Notes under the pieces: model-generated
What the model saw: only the letters and a program-made list of their open reading frames with translations
What the model was told of the DNA's origin: nothing
The model's database searches: none
Part shown: positions 44,809-53,262 of the stretch, one piece after another
Position numbering within the stretch: the first letter of the stretch is position 1
Layout of the letters: every line of letters begins with the position of its first letter
Position numbers and translations under genes: made by a program
NCBI GenBank assembly: GCA_034679985.1
Contig: JAXITR010000007.1
Location: 1-64,000 of the forward strand
DNA: 64,000 nt
From: CAMDTE01 sp034679985
GTDB lineage: Bacteria > Bacteroidota > Bacteroidia > Flavobacteriales > Schleiferiaceae
Direction of reading: 5' to 3'

Positions 44809-44843
44809 ACACCCCCCGCGGCGGAGCCGCGGGGGGTGTTTTG
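44809..44843 (+). terminator. Terminator after the FG-GAP-type gene
   Basis: A 14-bp perfect stem (ACACCCCCCGCGGC / GCCGCGGGGGGTGT), loop GGA, then TTTTG. Confidence 0.85.
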
Positions 44844-44863
44844 TGCCTGCGGGCCAATTTCGG

Positions 44864-44871
44864 TACCTTGG
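44864..44871 (+). promoter_or_regulatory. Leaderless-type -7 box of mscS (TACCTTGG)
   Basis: Ends 4 nt before the ATG at 44876; same octamer as in front of the TIGR02206 operon. Confidence 0.45.
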
Positions 44872-44875
44872 ATGC

Positions 44876-45646
44876 ATGAATCCAGATGAATTGCTGCAGT
44901 ACCGCAGTGCGGTGGTAGCTTGGGCTGAAAACACCGTTCCCACGTTGGTGGGCGCAGCCTTGTTGGGTTGGGTCGGTTGGTGGGCCATCGGCAAGGCCAA
45001 TAAGGCCTTGATGAAGACCATGGGCCGTCGTCGGGTAGACCCGGGGTTGATCACTTTTTTGAGTACGCTGTTTGTGCTGGGCACACGTGCGTTGTTGTTC
45101 ATTACGGTGGCGGGCCAATTGGGCTTCCCCACAACGTCCTTGGCGGCGGTGGTGGGTGCCGTGGGTTTGGCCGTGGGCTTTGCGCTGCAAGGGTCCTTGG
45201 CCAATTTGGCCGGAGGGGTATTGATCTTGTTGTTCAAACCGTATCGGGTGGGGGACCGCATTACGGCCAACGGGCACAGCGGCGTCGTGAAGGAAATTCA
45301 AATTTTCAGTACGGTATTGGCTTTGGACAGCGGTGCTCAGGCCTTGTTGCCCAACGGTCCGGTGGCCAATACGGTGGTGGTGAACCACAGCGCCCACGAG
45401 CCGATAACGCGTGCGTGGAAGTTGAGCATCGCCAAAACGTCACCGTGGGAAGAGGTGCGGGTGCAACTGGAAGCCCAAGCCCAAGAGGCATCGGTCCGCA
45501 TGGAGTTTCGGTTGGTGGGATGGAATGCCGCTCAATGGAATGTGCGCGCGCAAACGTTGGGAGCCGTGTCCGATGCCGCATTGGAGCAGTGGTGGCTGGC
45601 TTTGGCTCGTTGGGACGGGAGTTCCGCGGAGGAGATCCTGGGCTAA
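44876..45646 (+). CDS. Small-conductance mechanosensitive channel, MscS type
   Basis: A 256-aa inner-membrane channel that releases solutes on hypo-osmotic shock. Three helices: two N-terminal, then the pore-lining TM3 with the glycine/alanine-rich FALQGSLANLAGGVLILLFK. The beta domain follows with YRVGDRITANGHSGVVKEI. The C-terminal domain is short. Single stand-alone gene. Confidence 0.92.
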   Translation: MNPDELLQYRSAVVAWAENTVPTLVGAALLGWVGWWAIGKANKALMKTMGRRRVDPGLITFLSTLFVLGTRALLFITVAGQLGFPTTSLAAVVGAVGLAVGFALQGSLANLAGGVLILLFKPYRVGDRITANGHSGVVKEIQIFSTVLALDSGAQALLPNGPVANTVVVNHSAHEPITRAWKLSIAKTSPWEEVRVQLEAQAQEASVRMEFRLVGWNAAQWNVRAQTLGAVSDAALEQWWLALARWDGSSAEEILG

Positions 45647-45677
45647 TCGTACTTTTGGGCTCTAATTGATCGCCACC

Positions 45678-46931
45678 ATGCCTCTTTTTCGTTCGTTTTT
45701 TGCCTTTTTTGCAGCTTTTACCTTCCTCTTTGGGGCTTCCTCTTTGCAGGCCCAAACCACCCAGCGCGTGCTCTTTTTGGGCAACAGCTACACGGCGGCG
45801 AACAATTTGCCCCAACTTTTTGCTTCGGTGGCGGCGTCGGCCGGTGATGCGGCCGTTGTGGACGCCAACACGCCCGGCGGGTTCACGCTGCAAGGACATA
45901 CCACCAACGCGGTCAGCCAGCAAAAGTTAAAAGCGGGAGGCCCGTGGGATTTTGTGGTGCTTCAGGAGCAAAGTCAACTGCCGTCGTTTCCGCCCACCCA
46001 GGTAGCCACGTCCGTGTTTCCTTTTGCTAAGGCGTTAGCAGACAGTACAGTGGCCTTTCATCCGTGCGCCGAGGTAGTTTTTTACCGTACGTGGGGCCGC
46101 AAGTTTGGCGACGCGGGCAATTGCGCCAACTGGCCTCCCGTATGCACCTACGCGGGCATGGACAGCCTCTTGGCCCTGCGCTACCAGCAAATGGCAGATT
46201 CCAACCGGGCTTGGGTGTCCCCCGTGGGGGAGGTGTGGCGTTATTTGCGCCAAATGCAGCCCAATCTGGAACTCTACGATTCCGACGGCAGCCATCCCTC
46301 CCTCCTGGGCAGTTACGCCGCCGCCGTTTGTTTTTACTCCACGGTATTTCAAAAATCCGCCTCCTTGGTAAAAACCGACGCCGGTCTGAACCCGGCTTCG
46401 GCGGCCGCGGTGCGCGCCGCTGTGGATGCCGTAGTTTTTGACAGCCTTCCCCGGTGGAACGTGGGCCAATGGGGCGCAGAGGCGGCCTTTGCCGCACAAG
46501 TATCCGGCCAAACGGTTCAATTCCTCCAGCAGTCTGTGGACGCACAGTCCTACGAATGGAGTTTTGGCGACGGCACTACGTCTACCGCCATCTCGCCCGC
46601 ACACACGTATTCCGCTAATGGATCCTACAGCGTAGTTCTTAGGGCCATTAGATGCGCCACCGAAGACACGGCGTACGCCACCGTTGCGGTAGGTGGAATA
46701 GGTTCGGCAGAGCCAGAATCCCGACACGCCACCTTTTGGCCCAATCCCGCCCGGGATCGGGTGGAATGGGTTCCAACTTCCGGTTGGGTTGACGTTCTAG
46801 ACGCCGCCGGACGTTGTGTGACCCGCTGGCCCGCCGATCGCGGCGAAGCAGACGTCCGATTTTTGGCTCCAGGGTTGTATTCCCTGCGCACCGCGGACGG
46901 GGCGGTTTACCGATGGGTGAGGATCCGCTGA
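45678..46931 (+). CDS. SGNH-like hydrolase with PKD and T9SS domains
   Basis: A 417-aa secreted protein. Signal peptide ends near SLQAQ. The SGNH core shows FLGNSYTAANN (S37) and the terminal SDGSHPSLLGSYAAA (D203, H206), like DUF4886. A PKD domain follows (DAQSYEWSFGDGTTSTAISPAHTY in parts), then a T9SS C-terminal domain (WPNPARDRVEWV; LAPGLYSLRTADG). Substrate unknown, perhaps an acetylated glycan. A TACTTTTG box (45650-45657) lies 20 nt before the ATG at 45678. Confidence 0.88.
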   Translation: MPLFRSFFAFFAAFTFLFGASSLQAQTTQRVLFLGNSYTAANNLPQLFASVAASAGDAAVVDANTPGGFTLQGHTTNAVSQQKLKAGGPWDFVVLQEQSQLPSFPPTQVATSVFPFAKALADSTVAFHPCAEVVFYRTWGRKFGDAGNCANWPPVCTYAGMDSLLALRYQQMADSNRAWVSPVGEVWRYLRQMQPNLELYDSDGSHPSLLGSYAAAVCFYSTVFQKSASLVKTDAGLNPASAAAVRAAVDAVVFDSLPRWNVGQWGAEAAFAAQVSGQTVQFLQQSVDAQSYEWSFGDGTTSTAISPAHTYSANGSYSVVLRAIRCATEDTAYATVAVGGIGSAEPESRHATFWPNPARDRVEWVPTSGWVDVLDAAGRCVTRWPADRGEADVRFLAPGLYSLRTADGAVYRWVRIR

Positions 46932-46953
46932 TGGCGTAGGCGCAAAGCGCCGA

Positions 46954-47382
46954 TCAACCCTGTGCTGCCTGCTTTTTCTGGGCGCGCAGCGCCAACCAAG
47001 CCATAGGGAAGTAGGCCACTACCAGGTCCATGGCCTCCATCCAAACGGGCGCGGGCAGGGCAATGACCATTTGCAAGCCCCCCAGGAAGAAAAGTCCGGC
47101 AAAGAGGTAGGCGCTGAAAACCGGCCACAGGCCCCACCGGGCAACAATCAAGGCGGCCACCAAAGTACCCGCGGCGTGCGCCAGAACCGGAATCAGCAAC
47201 TGTACGGTGGTGTAGGTGGGAAGGGCTGCTTCCAGACCGGCCATCGTGTTCAAATCAAACTGCGGATCCACGGGCCACAGCGCACTTCCGGCTTGCACAA
47301 TGCCCATGTTGGTGATTCCGCCCACAAAAAGGGTCAGCAAGCCCACGGCTACGGCACCCAGCATTTGTTTCCAATTTTCCAT
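46954..47382 (-). CDS. Small membrane protein of unknown function
   Basis: A 142-aa protein with four predicted helices (LGAVAVGLLTLFVGGITNMG; VQLLIPVLAHAAGTLVAALIVA; VFSAYLFAGLFFLGGLQMV; AMDLVVAYFPMAWLAL). No family recognised. A TACCTTTC octamer (47387-47394) ends 4 nt before the ATG. Divergent from the SRPBCC gene. Confidence 0.75.
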   Translation of the reverse strand: MENWKQMLGAVAVGLLTLFVGGITNMGIVQAGSALWPVDPQFDLNTMAGLEAALPTYTTVQLLIPVLAHAAGTLVAALIVARWGLWPVFSAYLFAGLFFLGGLQMVIALPAPVWMEAMDLVVAYFPMAWLALRAQKKQAAQG

Positions 47383-47386
47383 GGGA

Positions 47387-47394
47387 GAAAGGTA
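47387..47394 (-). promoter_or_regulatory. Leaderless-type -7 box of the membrane protein (TACCTTTC)
   Basis: Ends 4 nt before the ATG at 47382; one mismatch to the consensus. Confidence 0.45.
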
Positions 47395-47470
47395 CCGAAA
47401 AGTCTTTTTCGCCCCTAGTGATGTCGTTGAACAATCCTCTGCAAAAGGAGCAGGTTACAAATCAGGTTTG

Positions 47471-47478
47471 TACTTTTG
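47471..47478 (+). promoter_or_regulatory. Leaderless -7 box of the SRPBCC gene (TACTTTTG)
   Basis: Exact TAnnTTTG match ending 4 nt before the ATG at 47483. This is the clearest single case of the pattern. Confidence 0.6.
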
Positions 47479-47482
47479 CCGC

Positions 47483-47896
47483 ATGAAACTGCACGTCTGC
47501 ACCACCGTCTGCGCCACTCCAGAGCAAGCTTGGGAGCGCCTTTTTGGAGCCAACCATTTGATTCACTGGTACTTTGCCCACGAAAGTTGGTGCTGTCCGT
47601 CGGCGGAATTCACCCCGGAGGCCGGGGGGACTTTTTCCATCCGGATGGAGGCCCGCGACGGCTCCTTTGGTTTTGACTTTGCCGGCCGCGTGTTGGAAGC
47701 GGAATTTCCCGTGCGTTTGGTGGCGGAATTGGGCGACGGCCGTGCGATGGAGTTTCAATTGACTCCCGTGGAGGAGGGATGTCGGGTAGACGAATGGTTT
47801 GAGCCGGAAGCGGAAAACTCCCACGAGCTGCAGCAGGGCGGATGGCAAGCCATCTTGAATCAGTTCCAAACGTATTCGGACGGTTTGCCCGCCTAA
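47483..47896 (+). CDS. SRPBCC/AHSA1-like ligand-binding protein
   Basis: A 137-aa START/SRPBCC-fold protein with the typical opening VCATPEQAWERLFGANHLIHWYFA, GGTFSIRMEARDG and the C-terminal helix QQGGWQAILNQFQTY. It binds hydrophobic ligands or acts as an Hsp90-activator-like domain; the role is not evident. The start at 47483 is fixed by the -7 box and the fold opening. Confidence 0.85.
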   Translation: MKLHVCTTVCATPEQAWERLFGANHLIHWYFAHESWCCPSAEFTPEAGGTFSIRMEARDGSFGFDFAGRVLEAEFPVRLVAELGDGRAMEFQLTPVEEGCRVDEWFEPEAENSHELQQGGWQAILNQFQTYSDGLPA

Positions 47897-47923
47897 CGGT
47901 ACGCCCGTGGGCTCAACCGACGT

Positions 47924-48460
47924 TTACTTTTTGGCATAGGTTCGCTGCACCACCCCGTTGGGGTAGTGGGTGGTGGCTTCCAGCGTAAAGTCAGACAACC
48001 TGTTCGGGTGATCCAGCAACGAAATTCCGCTCCCTAGCCGTACCGGAACGGTGGTGATGATCCAGCGGTCTACCAATCCAGCTTGTAAAATTTGATGCAG
48101 TAATTCAGCGCCGCCGTCGCAGTACAAGACACCGCCCGGTTGGCTCTTCATTCTTTGTGCCCACTGGATGGGGTCTTCTGAGGTCCACAGTTGATGACCG
48201 TTTTTGGGCCACGATTCCAGCGGAGCTTTCCGGGAAAAAACTACGAGTGTGCATTCCGGATGGGGGTCTGGGAAGCCCAGAGAAGTTACTTTGTCGTAGG
48301 TTTTTCTTCCCACGAAAACGGTGTCTACCGTTGCCTTGAAGGCGGCGTATCCGTAGTCTTCACCCGCTAATGCGGCGCGGTCTAGAAAAGAGAGGTCCCC
48401 TTCCGGTGTGGCGATGTAACCGTCCTCACTGCACGCGATGAAGCTGGCAACTAACCGCAT
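47924..48460 (-). CDS. Dihydrofolate-reductase-like (RibD C-terminal) protein
   Basis: A 178-aa RibD_C-fold protein: MRLVASFIACSEDGYIATPEGDLSFLD in parts, TVFVGRKTYDKVTSLGF, and LYCDGGAELLHQILQAGLVDRWIITTVPVRLGSG in parts. Stand-alone members of this family reduce unknown folates, pterins or other substrates. It follows the XRE gene by 3 nt. Confidence 0.88.
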   Translation of the reverse strand: MRLVASFIACSEDGYIATPEGDLSFLDRAALAGEDYGYAAFKATVDTVFVGRKTYDKVTSLGFPDPHPECTLVVFSRKAPLESWPKNGHQLWTSEDPIQWAQRMKSQPGGVLYCDGGAELLHQILQAGLVDRWIITTVPVRLGSGISLLDHPNRLSDFTLEATTHYPNGVVQRTYAKK

Positions 48461-48463
48461 GAA

Positions 48464-48835
48464 TTACAAGGACTTTCCTTGCTGCTCCAAGAACTTTCGG
48501 AGAAACTCAATTTCTTCCTCCAGGTGGTCAATCATCTTTTGGTACGCGTATTTCTGCTCCGAATTCTGGTTGATGACCATGTTCGACGCCGCTTGTCCAC
48601 CTTGTTGATTCGAGTTGTTTTGAACCATGGAAGTAGTTTCTCCAAGAAGGGTCATGAGGTCGATGTCCAGAATTTTGGCCAGCTCCTTCAAGCGCCCCAG
48701 AGTAGCGCCGTCGGGCTTTTTTTCCAAATTGGAGTAGGACTGCTGCGTGATGCCCAGCTTAAGTGCAACGAATTCCTGGCTGAAGCCGCGCGCCTGGCGG
48801 GTTGAGCGGATGGTGTCTCCGGAAGTTGGGATCAT
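48464..48835 (-). CDS. XRE-family HTH regulator with C-terminal coiled coil
   Basis: A 123-aa DNA-binding protein. The HTH (about 9-60: TIRSTRQARGFSQEFVALKL, GITQQSYSNLEKKPDG) is followed by a Gln/Asn-rich linker and a C-terminal coiled coil (YQKMIDHLEEEIEFLRKFLEQQ), probably a dimeriser. It may control the RibD-like gene with which it is co-transcribed and itself through the palindromes upstream; katG, divergent, is another possible target. Confidence 0.85.
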   Translation of the reverse strand: MIPTSGDTIRSTRQARGFSQEFVALKLGITQQSYSNLEKKPDGATLGRLKELAKILDIDLMTLLGETTSMVQNNSNQQGGQAASNMVINQNSEQKYAYQKMIDHLEEEIEFLRKFLEQQGKSL

Positions 48836-48857
48836 TACAATTTAAATTAGTGAATTA

Positions 48858-48900
48858 CAAATATATATCAGCTGATACAATTTTATGTCTTTTGATACAA
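48858..48900. promoter_or_regulatory. Palindrome and direct repeats upstream of the XRE gene
   Basis: TATATTTG (minus strand, 48858-48865) is an exact -7 element 22 nt before the XRE start. Next to it lie the palindrome TATCAGCTGATA (48866-48877) and two direct TGATACAA copies (48873-48880, 48893-48900), 20 bp apart. Candidate binding sites for the XRE protein. Confidence 0.55.
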
Positions 48901-48960
48901 AAGGAGCGAAGTTTTTACGCTTTTCCGGGATAGGTCTTTGGGCAGGTGCCGAATAGACCC

Positions 48961-48999
48961 CCTCAATGCCCGATTGAGGCGCTCGATGCCGTATCTTGT
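48961..48999 (+). promoter_or_regulatory. katG upstream inverted repeat and candidate -7 element
   Basis: The inverted repeat CCTCAAT-GCCCG-ATTGAGG (48961-48979) lies 12 nt before TATCTTGT (48992-48999), a -7-like octamer 51 nt before the katG start. The repeat is placed where a repressor or activator would bind. It does not resemble a PerR box. Confidence 0.4.
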
Positions 49000-49050
49000 A
49001 GGGAGCGGATAATTTTGAATCCTCATTCACCCGCATTAACCCCTGTTGTT

Positions 49051-51354
49051 ATGAAACACACGTTTACCATTCTGGGCCTCCTGGTCTCCGTAGCGGTGGC
49101 CGGCCAGAAGGCCAAGACCGCCAAGCCGGCCAAAGAAACCAAGCCGGCTGCCGCCGCCGAATGTCCGGTGGTGCGCCCCACCGCTGCAGCTGGGGCTGCG
49201 TCGGGCAAGCCCATGGCGCCCAACGGCACCACCAACAAAGATTGGTGGCCCAACCAACTGGATTTGACCGTCTTGCGCCAGAATTCGGCCTTGTCCAACC
49301 CCATGGGTTCGGAGTTTGACTACGCAAAAGCTTTCCAATCCGTTGATTACCAAGCGTTGAAGAACGACATCCGCGCCGTTTTGACCAGCAACCAAGACTG
49401 GTGGCCGGCAGACTTTGGAAACTACGGACCCCTCTTCATCCGCATGGCGTGGCACAGCGCCGGAACCTACCGCACCGGGGACGGTCGGGGAGGAGCAACT
49501 GCGGGTCAGCAGCGTTTTGCGCCTTTGAACAGCTGGCCGGACAACGGCAACTTGGACAAAGCGCGTCGCTTGTTGTGGCCCATCAAACAGAAGTACGGAA
49601 ACCAAATTTCTTGGGCGGACTTGATGGTCTTGGCGGGTAACGTGGCGTTGGAGTCCATGGGCTTCCAAACGTTTGGCTTCGCCGGCGGTCGTGCCGACGT
49701 GTGGGAGCCGGAAACGGATGTTTACTGGGGAAAAGAAACCAAGTGGTTGGAAGACAAGCGCTATTCGGACGGTCGCAAGCTGGAGGATCCGTTGGCCGCC
49801 GTGCAAATGGGCTTGATCTACGTCAACCCGGAAGGACCCAACGGAAACCCAGATCCGGTTTTGGCCGCTAAGGACATCCGCGAAACGTTTGGCCGCATGG
49901 GCATGAACGACGAAGAGACCGTCGCGTTGATTGCGGGCGGACACACCTTGGGCAAGACCCACGGAGCAGGCCCGGCGTCGCACGTCGGCCCAGAGCCCGA
50001 AGCGGCACCTATTGAGGCACAGGGCTTTGGCTGGTTGAGCAGCTACAAATCCGGCAAGGGCAAGGACGCCATCACCTCCGGTTTGGAAGTGACTTGGACG
50101 GCCACCCCCACCCAGTGGAACAACCAGTACTTCACCATTCTGTTTGGCCACGAGTGGGAGTTGACCAAGAGCCCCGCCGGTGCCCACCAGTGGGTGGCCA
50201 AGGACGGCGACGCCATCATCCCGGACGCTTTTGACCCCAACGTGAAGCACAAGCCCACGATGTTGACCACGGACTTGTCTTTGCGCTTTGACCCCGAATA
50301 CGAAAAGATTTCGCGTCGGTTCCTAGAGGATTCCAAAGCCTTTGACGCTGCCTTTGCCCGCGCTTGGTTCAAATTGACGCACCGCGACATGGGTCCCAAG
50401 TCCCTTTACCTGGGACCGGAAGCGCCCAAGGAAGACCTCATTTGGCAAGACCCCATCCCCGCGTTGAACCATCCGGTAGTGGACGCTGCAGACATTGCGG
50501 CCTTGAAGAAAACCATCTTGTCTTCAGGCCTGACTTCTTCGGAGTTGGTTTCCACGGCGTGGGCTTCGGCTTCCACGTTCCGCGGATCGGACCGCAGAGG
50601 CGGTGCCAACGGCGCGCGCATTCAACTGGAGCCCATGCGCTCTTGGGCGGCCAACAATCCGGCTCAATTGGAGAAGGTTTTGGCGGTGTACGCCAAGATC
50701 CAGAAGGACTTCAACGCCAAGTCCGGTGCCAAGAAGATTTCCCTAGCTGACTTGATCGTCTTGGGCGGTTCTGCGGCCGTTGAAAAGGCTGCTGCGGACG
50801 CCGGATACCCGGTAGCCGTTCCGTTTACTCCCGGACGTATGGACGCTCTGGCGTCGCAAACGGATGCCAAGAGCATAGCCGTTTTGGAGCCCCAGGCCGA
50901 CGGTTTCCGCAACTACGCGCCCAAGGTCTACACGGTTCCTACGGAAGTATTGCTGGTGGACAAGGCCCAGTTGTTGACGCTTACGGCACCGGAAATGACG
51001 GTACTCGTGGGCGGCATGCGCGCCCTGAATGCCAACTTCGACGGTTCCAAGCACGGGGTGTTGACGTCTCGCCCGGGTGCACTGTCCAACGATTTCTTCG
51101 TGAATCTTTTGGACATGAGCACCGAGTGGAAGGCTGCCGACGCCACACAGGAAGTATTTGAAGGCCGCGACCGCAAGACGGGTGCCGTGAAGTGGACCGC
51201 CACCCGCGCGGACCTGATCTTCGGCTCCAACTCCGAATTGCGCGCCCTGGCGGAGGTGTACGCCACCAACGACGCCAAGCAGAAGTTCGTTCAGGACTTT
51301 GTGGCCGCGTGGACCAAGGTGATGAACCTGGACCGTTTTGACGTGAAGAAGTAA
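49051..51354 (+). CDS. katG: Catalase-peroxidase KatG with signal peptide
   Basis: A 767-aa heme catalase-peroxidase that destroys hydrogen peroxide. The N-terminal active site has R131, W134 and H135 (FIRMAWHSAGTYR), and the Trp-Tyr-Met cross-link residues W134, Y257 and M283 are in place, as is the heme ligand H298 (GGHTLGKTH). The second, non-heme half is complete. The first 18 residues form a signal peptide (core FTILGLLVSVAVAGQ), then a long Ala/Pro/Lys linker, so this copy should act in the periplasm; most KatG enzymes are cytoplasmic. Start at 49051 chosen for that signal. Confidence 0.95.
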   Translation: MKHTFTILGLLVSVAVAGQKAKTAKPAKETKPAAAAECPVVRPTAAAGAASGKPMAPNGTTNKDWWPNQLDLTVLRQNSALSNPMGSEFDYAKAFQSVDYQALKNDIRAVLTSNQDWWPADFGNYGPLFIRMAWHSAGTYRTGDGRGGATAGQQRFAPLNSWPDNGNLDKARRLLWPIKQKYGNQISWADLMVLAGNVALESMGFQTFGFAGGRADVWEPETDVYWGKETKWLEDKRYSDGRKLEDPLAAVQMGLIYVNPEGPNGNPDPVLAAKDIRETFGRMGMNDEETVALIAGGHTLGKTHGAGPASHVGPEPEAAPIEAQGFGWLSSYKSGKGKDAITSGLEVTWTATPTQWNNQYFTILFGHEWELTKSPAGAHQWVAKDGDAIIPDAFDPNVKHKPTMLTTDLSLRFDPEYEKISRRFLEDSKAFDAAFARAWFKLTHRDMGPKSLYLGPEAPKEDLIWQDPIPALNHPVVDAADIAALKKTILSSGLTSSELVSTAWASASTFRGSDRRGGANGARIQLEPMRSWAANNPAQLEKVLAVYAKIQKDFNAKSGAKKISLADLIVLGGSAAVEKAAADAGYPVAVPFTPGRMDALASQTDAKSIAVLEPQADGFRNYAPKVYTVPTEVLLVDKAQLLTLTAPEMTVLVGGMRALNANFDGSKHGVLTSRPGALSNDFFVNLLDMSTEWKAADATQEVFEGRDRKTGAVKWTATRADLIFGSNSELRALAEVYATNDAKQKFVQDFVAAWTKVMNLDRFDVKK

Positions 51355-51390
51355 TTCGTTCCGCGATTGCGGCACCGGCTTCGGTGCTGG

Positions 51391-51421
51391 AAAGGGCGCT
51401 CCGCAAGGGGCGCCCTTTTTT
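51391..51421 (+). terminator. katG terminator
   Basis: The stem AAAGGGCGC / GCGCCCTTT is followed by a T-run (TTTTTTC). Confidence 0.85.
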
Positions 51422-51484
51422 CATGCGGTCTAATGTGCTTTTCCCAAAGAGAATTTGGTCAGCTCAAATAAGATCTCAGCGGGA

Positions 51485-51841
51485 TTATTGAAGCAAAACC
51501 TCCGCCGGAATGTGGAGCGATTTATGAAGTTTGCGTGCTATTTCCAAAGTCAGCGGCTTGCGTCGGTTGAGAATGGAAGAAATGTAGGATTTACTTCCGA
51601 TGGCGTCTGCGAGGTCTTTGTTTTTCATGCCCAATTCACTCAATTTTTGCTTGATGGCTTCAATCGGGTCTGGCAAAGGAATGGGGTAGTGCTCTTCTTC
51701 GTAAGTACGGACCAAAAGAAGGAGGTGCTTGAGCTGTTTCCCGGAAGGGGAGGTGGGGTCGGGATTTTCGTTGAGCAGAGCTTCAATCCGTTCTAAATAG
51801 CAGTTGTATTGCTCTTCTGATTCAATCAATGAAATTTCCAT
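51485..51841 (-). CDS. HigA-type antitoxin
   Basis: A 118-aa antitoxin with a helical N-terminal half (MEISLIESEEQYNCYLERIEAL in two parts) and an XRE HTH in the second (QKLSELGMKNKDLADAIGSK then YISSILNRRKPLTLEIARKLH). It should bind and neutralise HigB and repress the operon. It is downstream of the toxin gene, which is the standard HigBA order. Confidence 0.88.
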   Translation of the reverse strand: MEISLIESEEQYNCYLERIEALLNENPDPTSPSGKQLKHLLLLVRTYEEEHYPIPLPDPIEAIKQKLSELGMKNKDLADAIGSKSYISSILNRRKPLTLEIARKLHKSLHIPAEVLLQ

Positions 51842-51852
51842 GACGAGTTAAT

Positions 51853-52155
51853 TTAAGGTTGGGCGATAGAAACATCAATACGATCGTATTCTTTGTGCGG
51901 CCCAAACCACTTGATTTGGACGGAACGATAGACGAAACTTATCCGAACCACCAGCCGAAAGCGGTTCCCCAAGATGTTGAAGACGATGCGGCTATCCCCA
52001 ACGACACTGGCGTTTCCGTAGATCTCTTTGAGCTCCTGAAAGGAGTTGAAATCTTGTTTTTTGAACTCATGGTACCATTCGTAAAGGGCATTGGCAGCAT
52101 CGGGATACCTTTGGGCGTATGCCAATAGCGTGCGAAGCGTGATGATGTTGAACAC
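51853..52155 (-). CDS. HigB-family mRNA interferase toxin
   Basis: A 100-aa HigB/RelE-fold toxin that cleaves mRNA on the ribosome. The family segments are RYPDAANALYEWYHEFKKQDF, FNILGNRFRLVVRISF and IKWFGPHKEYDRID. The GTG start at 52155 is preceded by a TATTTTTG box (gap 2 nt) and, upstream, a palindrome. No in-frame Met lies near. 11 nt separate it from higA. Confidence 0.9.
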   Translation of the reverse strand: MFNIITLRTLLAYAQRYPDAANALYEWYHEFKKQDFNSFQELKEIYGNASVVGDSRIVFNILGNRFRLVVRISFVYRSVQIKWFGPHKEYDRIDVSIAQP

Positions 52156-52157
52156 TG

Positions 52158-52188
52158 CAAAAATAGTTAAAGTTTACTAATAGTAAAC
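52158..52188. promoter_or_regulatory. higBA promoter and operator palindrome
   Basis: TATTTTTG on the minus strand (52158-52165) is an exact -7 element. The palindrome GTTTACTAATAGTAAAC (52172-52188, 8-bp arms, single central base) lies 6 bp upstream of it, well placed for HigA repression. Confidence 0.65.
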
Positions 52189-52253
52189 AATGTACGTACT
52201 ATTTTTCCTCAGAAAAAGTTAAACGGATAAGTTTTTGAAGCCCCCCTGCAACC

Positions 52254-53225
52254 CTATCTCTTCCCCCGACTCCCCCCGCGGCTGGGCTTTGCGGAGCCCC
52301 CACGCCCCGCAGGTTTGCTGCCCGTAGGCCGACTGCCAAAAGAGGGCTTCGCCCCGGATTTTCCCCCTGGTTTGGCACTGGCGCCCGGTTTTGCGCCGGC
52401 GCCCGGCTTGGAGCCTCCGCCCGTTTTTGGGGCTGGCTTGCCCCCCGCCTTAACCGCAGGCTTCGTGCTGGGATTCTTTCCTTTTGCGGCGGCGGGCGCC
52501 TCGGAGGAGTCGTTGGCCACGGCGGCGTACAAATACTCCACCTCCTCCGTGGTGAGGTCGCGCCATTCGCCCAGCGGCAGCTTGCCCAAGGTGATGTTCA
52601 TGATCCGCACGCGCTCCAGCTTTTTAACTTCAAGCCCCACAAATTCGGCCATGCGTCGGATTTGACGGTTTAAGCCCTGGATCAGGGTAATGCGGAAGAC
52701 GTTTGGCGCCTCCTGCACGATTTTGCACTTTTTGGTGGTGGTGCCCAGCATGGGCACGCCCTGGGACATGGTTTTCAGGGCCTGCTCCGTCAGCGGCTTG
52801 TTCACGGTCACCACGTACTCTTTTTCGTGTCGGTTGCCGGCCCGCAGGATCTTGTTGACGATGTCCCCGTCGTTCGTCAAGAAAATCAGCCCTTGGGAGT
52901 CCTTATCGAGCCGACCGATGGGAAAAATGCGTTCGCTGTGGTGCACAAAGTCCACAATGTTGTCCGCCACGCTGGATTCCGTGGTGCTGGTGATGCCCGT
53001 CGGTTTGTTCAACGCAATGAAGACCAGGCGGTCCTCCGGCACGGGCTCCAGCACGTGGCCGTTGACCATCACGATTTGGCCGGGGTACACGGTGTCGCCC
53101 ACCTGGGCGCGTCGGTTGTTGATTTTGACCCGACCGTCCTCAATGTACAAGTCCGCCTGACGTCGGCTGCAGTAGCCGCTTTCGCCAATGAACTTGTTCA
53201 GCCGGATGCCTCGTTTTTGGTGCAT
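52254..53225 (-). CDS. 23S rRNA pseudouridine synthase, RluF-like
   Basis: A 323-aa RsuA/RluF-type enzyme. An S4 domain (about 8-60: LNKFIGESGYCSRRQADLYI) precedes the catalytic domain with GRLDKDSQGLIFLTND (D107). The segment VDFVHHSERIFPIGRLDKDS favours RluF over RluB. Residues about 240-323 are a low-complexity Lys/Gly/Pro/Ser tail, likely an RNA-binding extension. The ATG at 53225 follows TACCTTTG by only 3 nt, which overrules the longer frame. Confidence 0.88.
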   Translation of the reverse strand: MHQKRGIRLNKFIGESGYCSRRQADLYIEDGRVKINNRRAQVGDTVYPGQIVMVNGHVLEPVPEDRLVFIALNKPTGITSTTESSVADNIVDFVHHSERIFPIGRLDKDSQGLIFLTNDGDIVNKILRAGNRHEKEYVVTVNKPLTEQALKTMSQGVPMLGTTTKKCKIVQEAPNVFRITLIQGLNRQIRRMAEFVGLEVKKLERVRIMNITLGKLPLGEWRDLTTEEVEYLYAAVANDSSEAPAAAKGKNPSTKPAVKAGGKPAPKTGGGSKPGAGAKPGASAKPGGKSGAKPSFGSRPTGSKPAGRGGSAKPSRGGSRGKR

Positions 53226-53228
53226 GCG

Positions 53229-53236
53229 CAAAGGTA
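53229..53236 (-). promoter_or_regulatory. Leaderless -7 box of the RluF-like gene (TACCTTTG)
   Basis: Exact consensus match ending 3 nt before the ATG. Confidence 0.6.
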
Positions 53237-53262
53237 GCAACCGCAGCGGGGCGGTAGGGGGG

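Noticed and set aside
49036..50250. A 404-residue frame antisense to katG
   Set aside because: The katG active-site residues are all in the + frame; the antisense frame is a by-product of codon bias.
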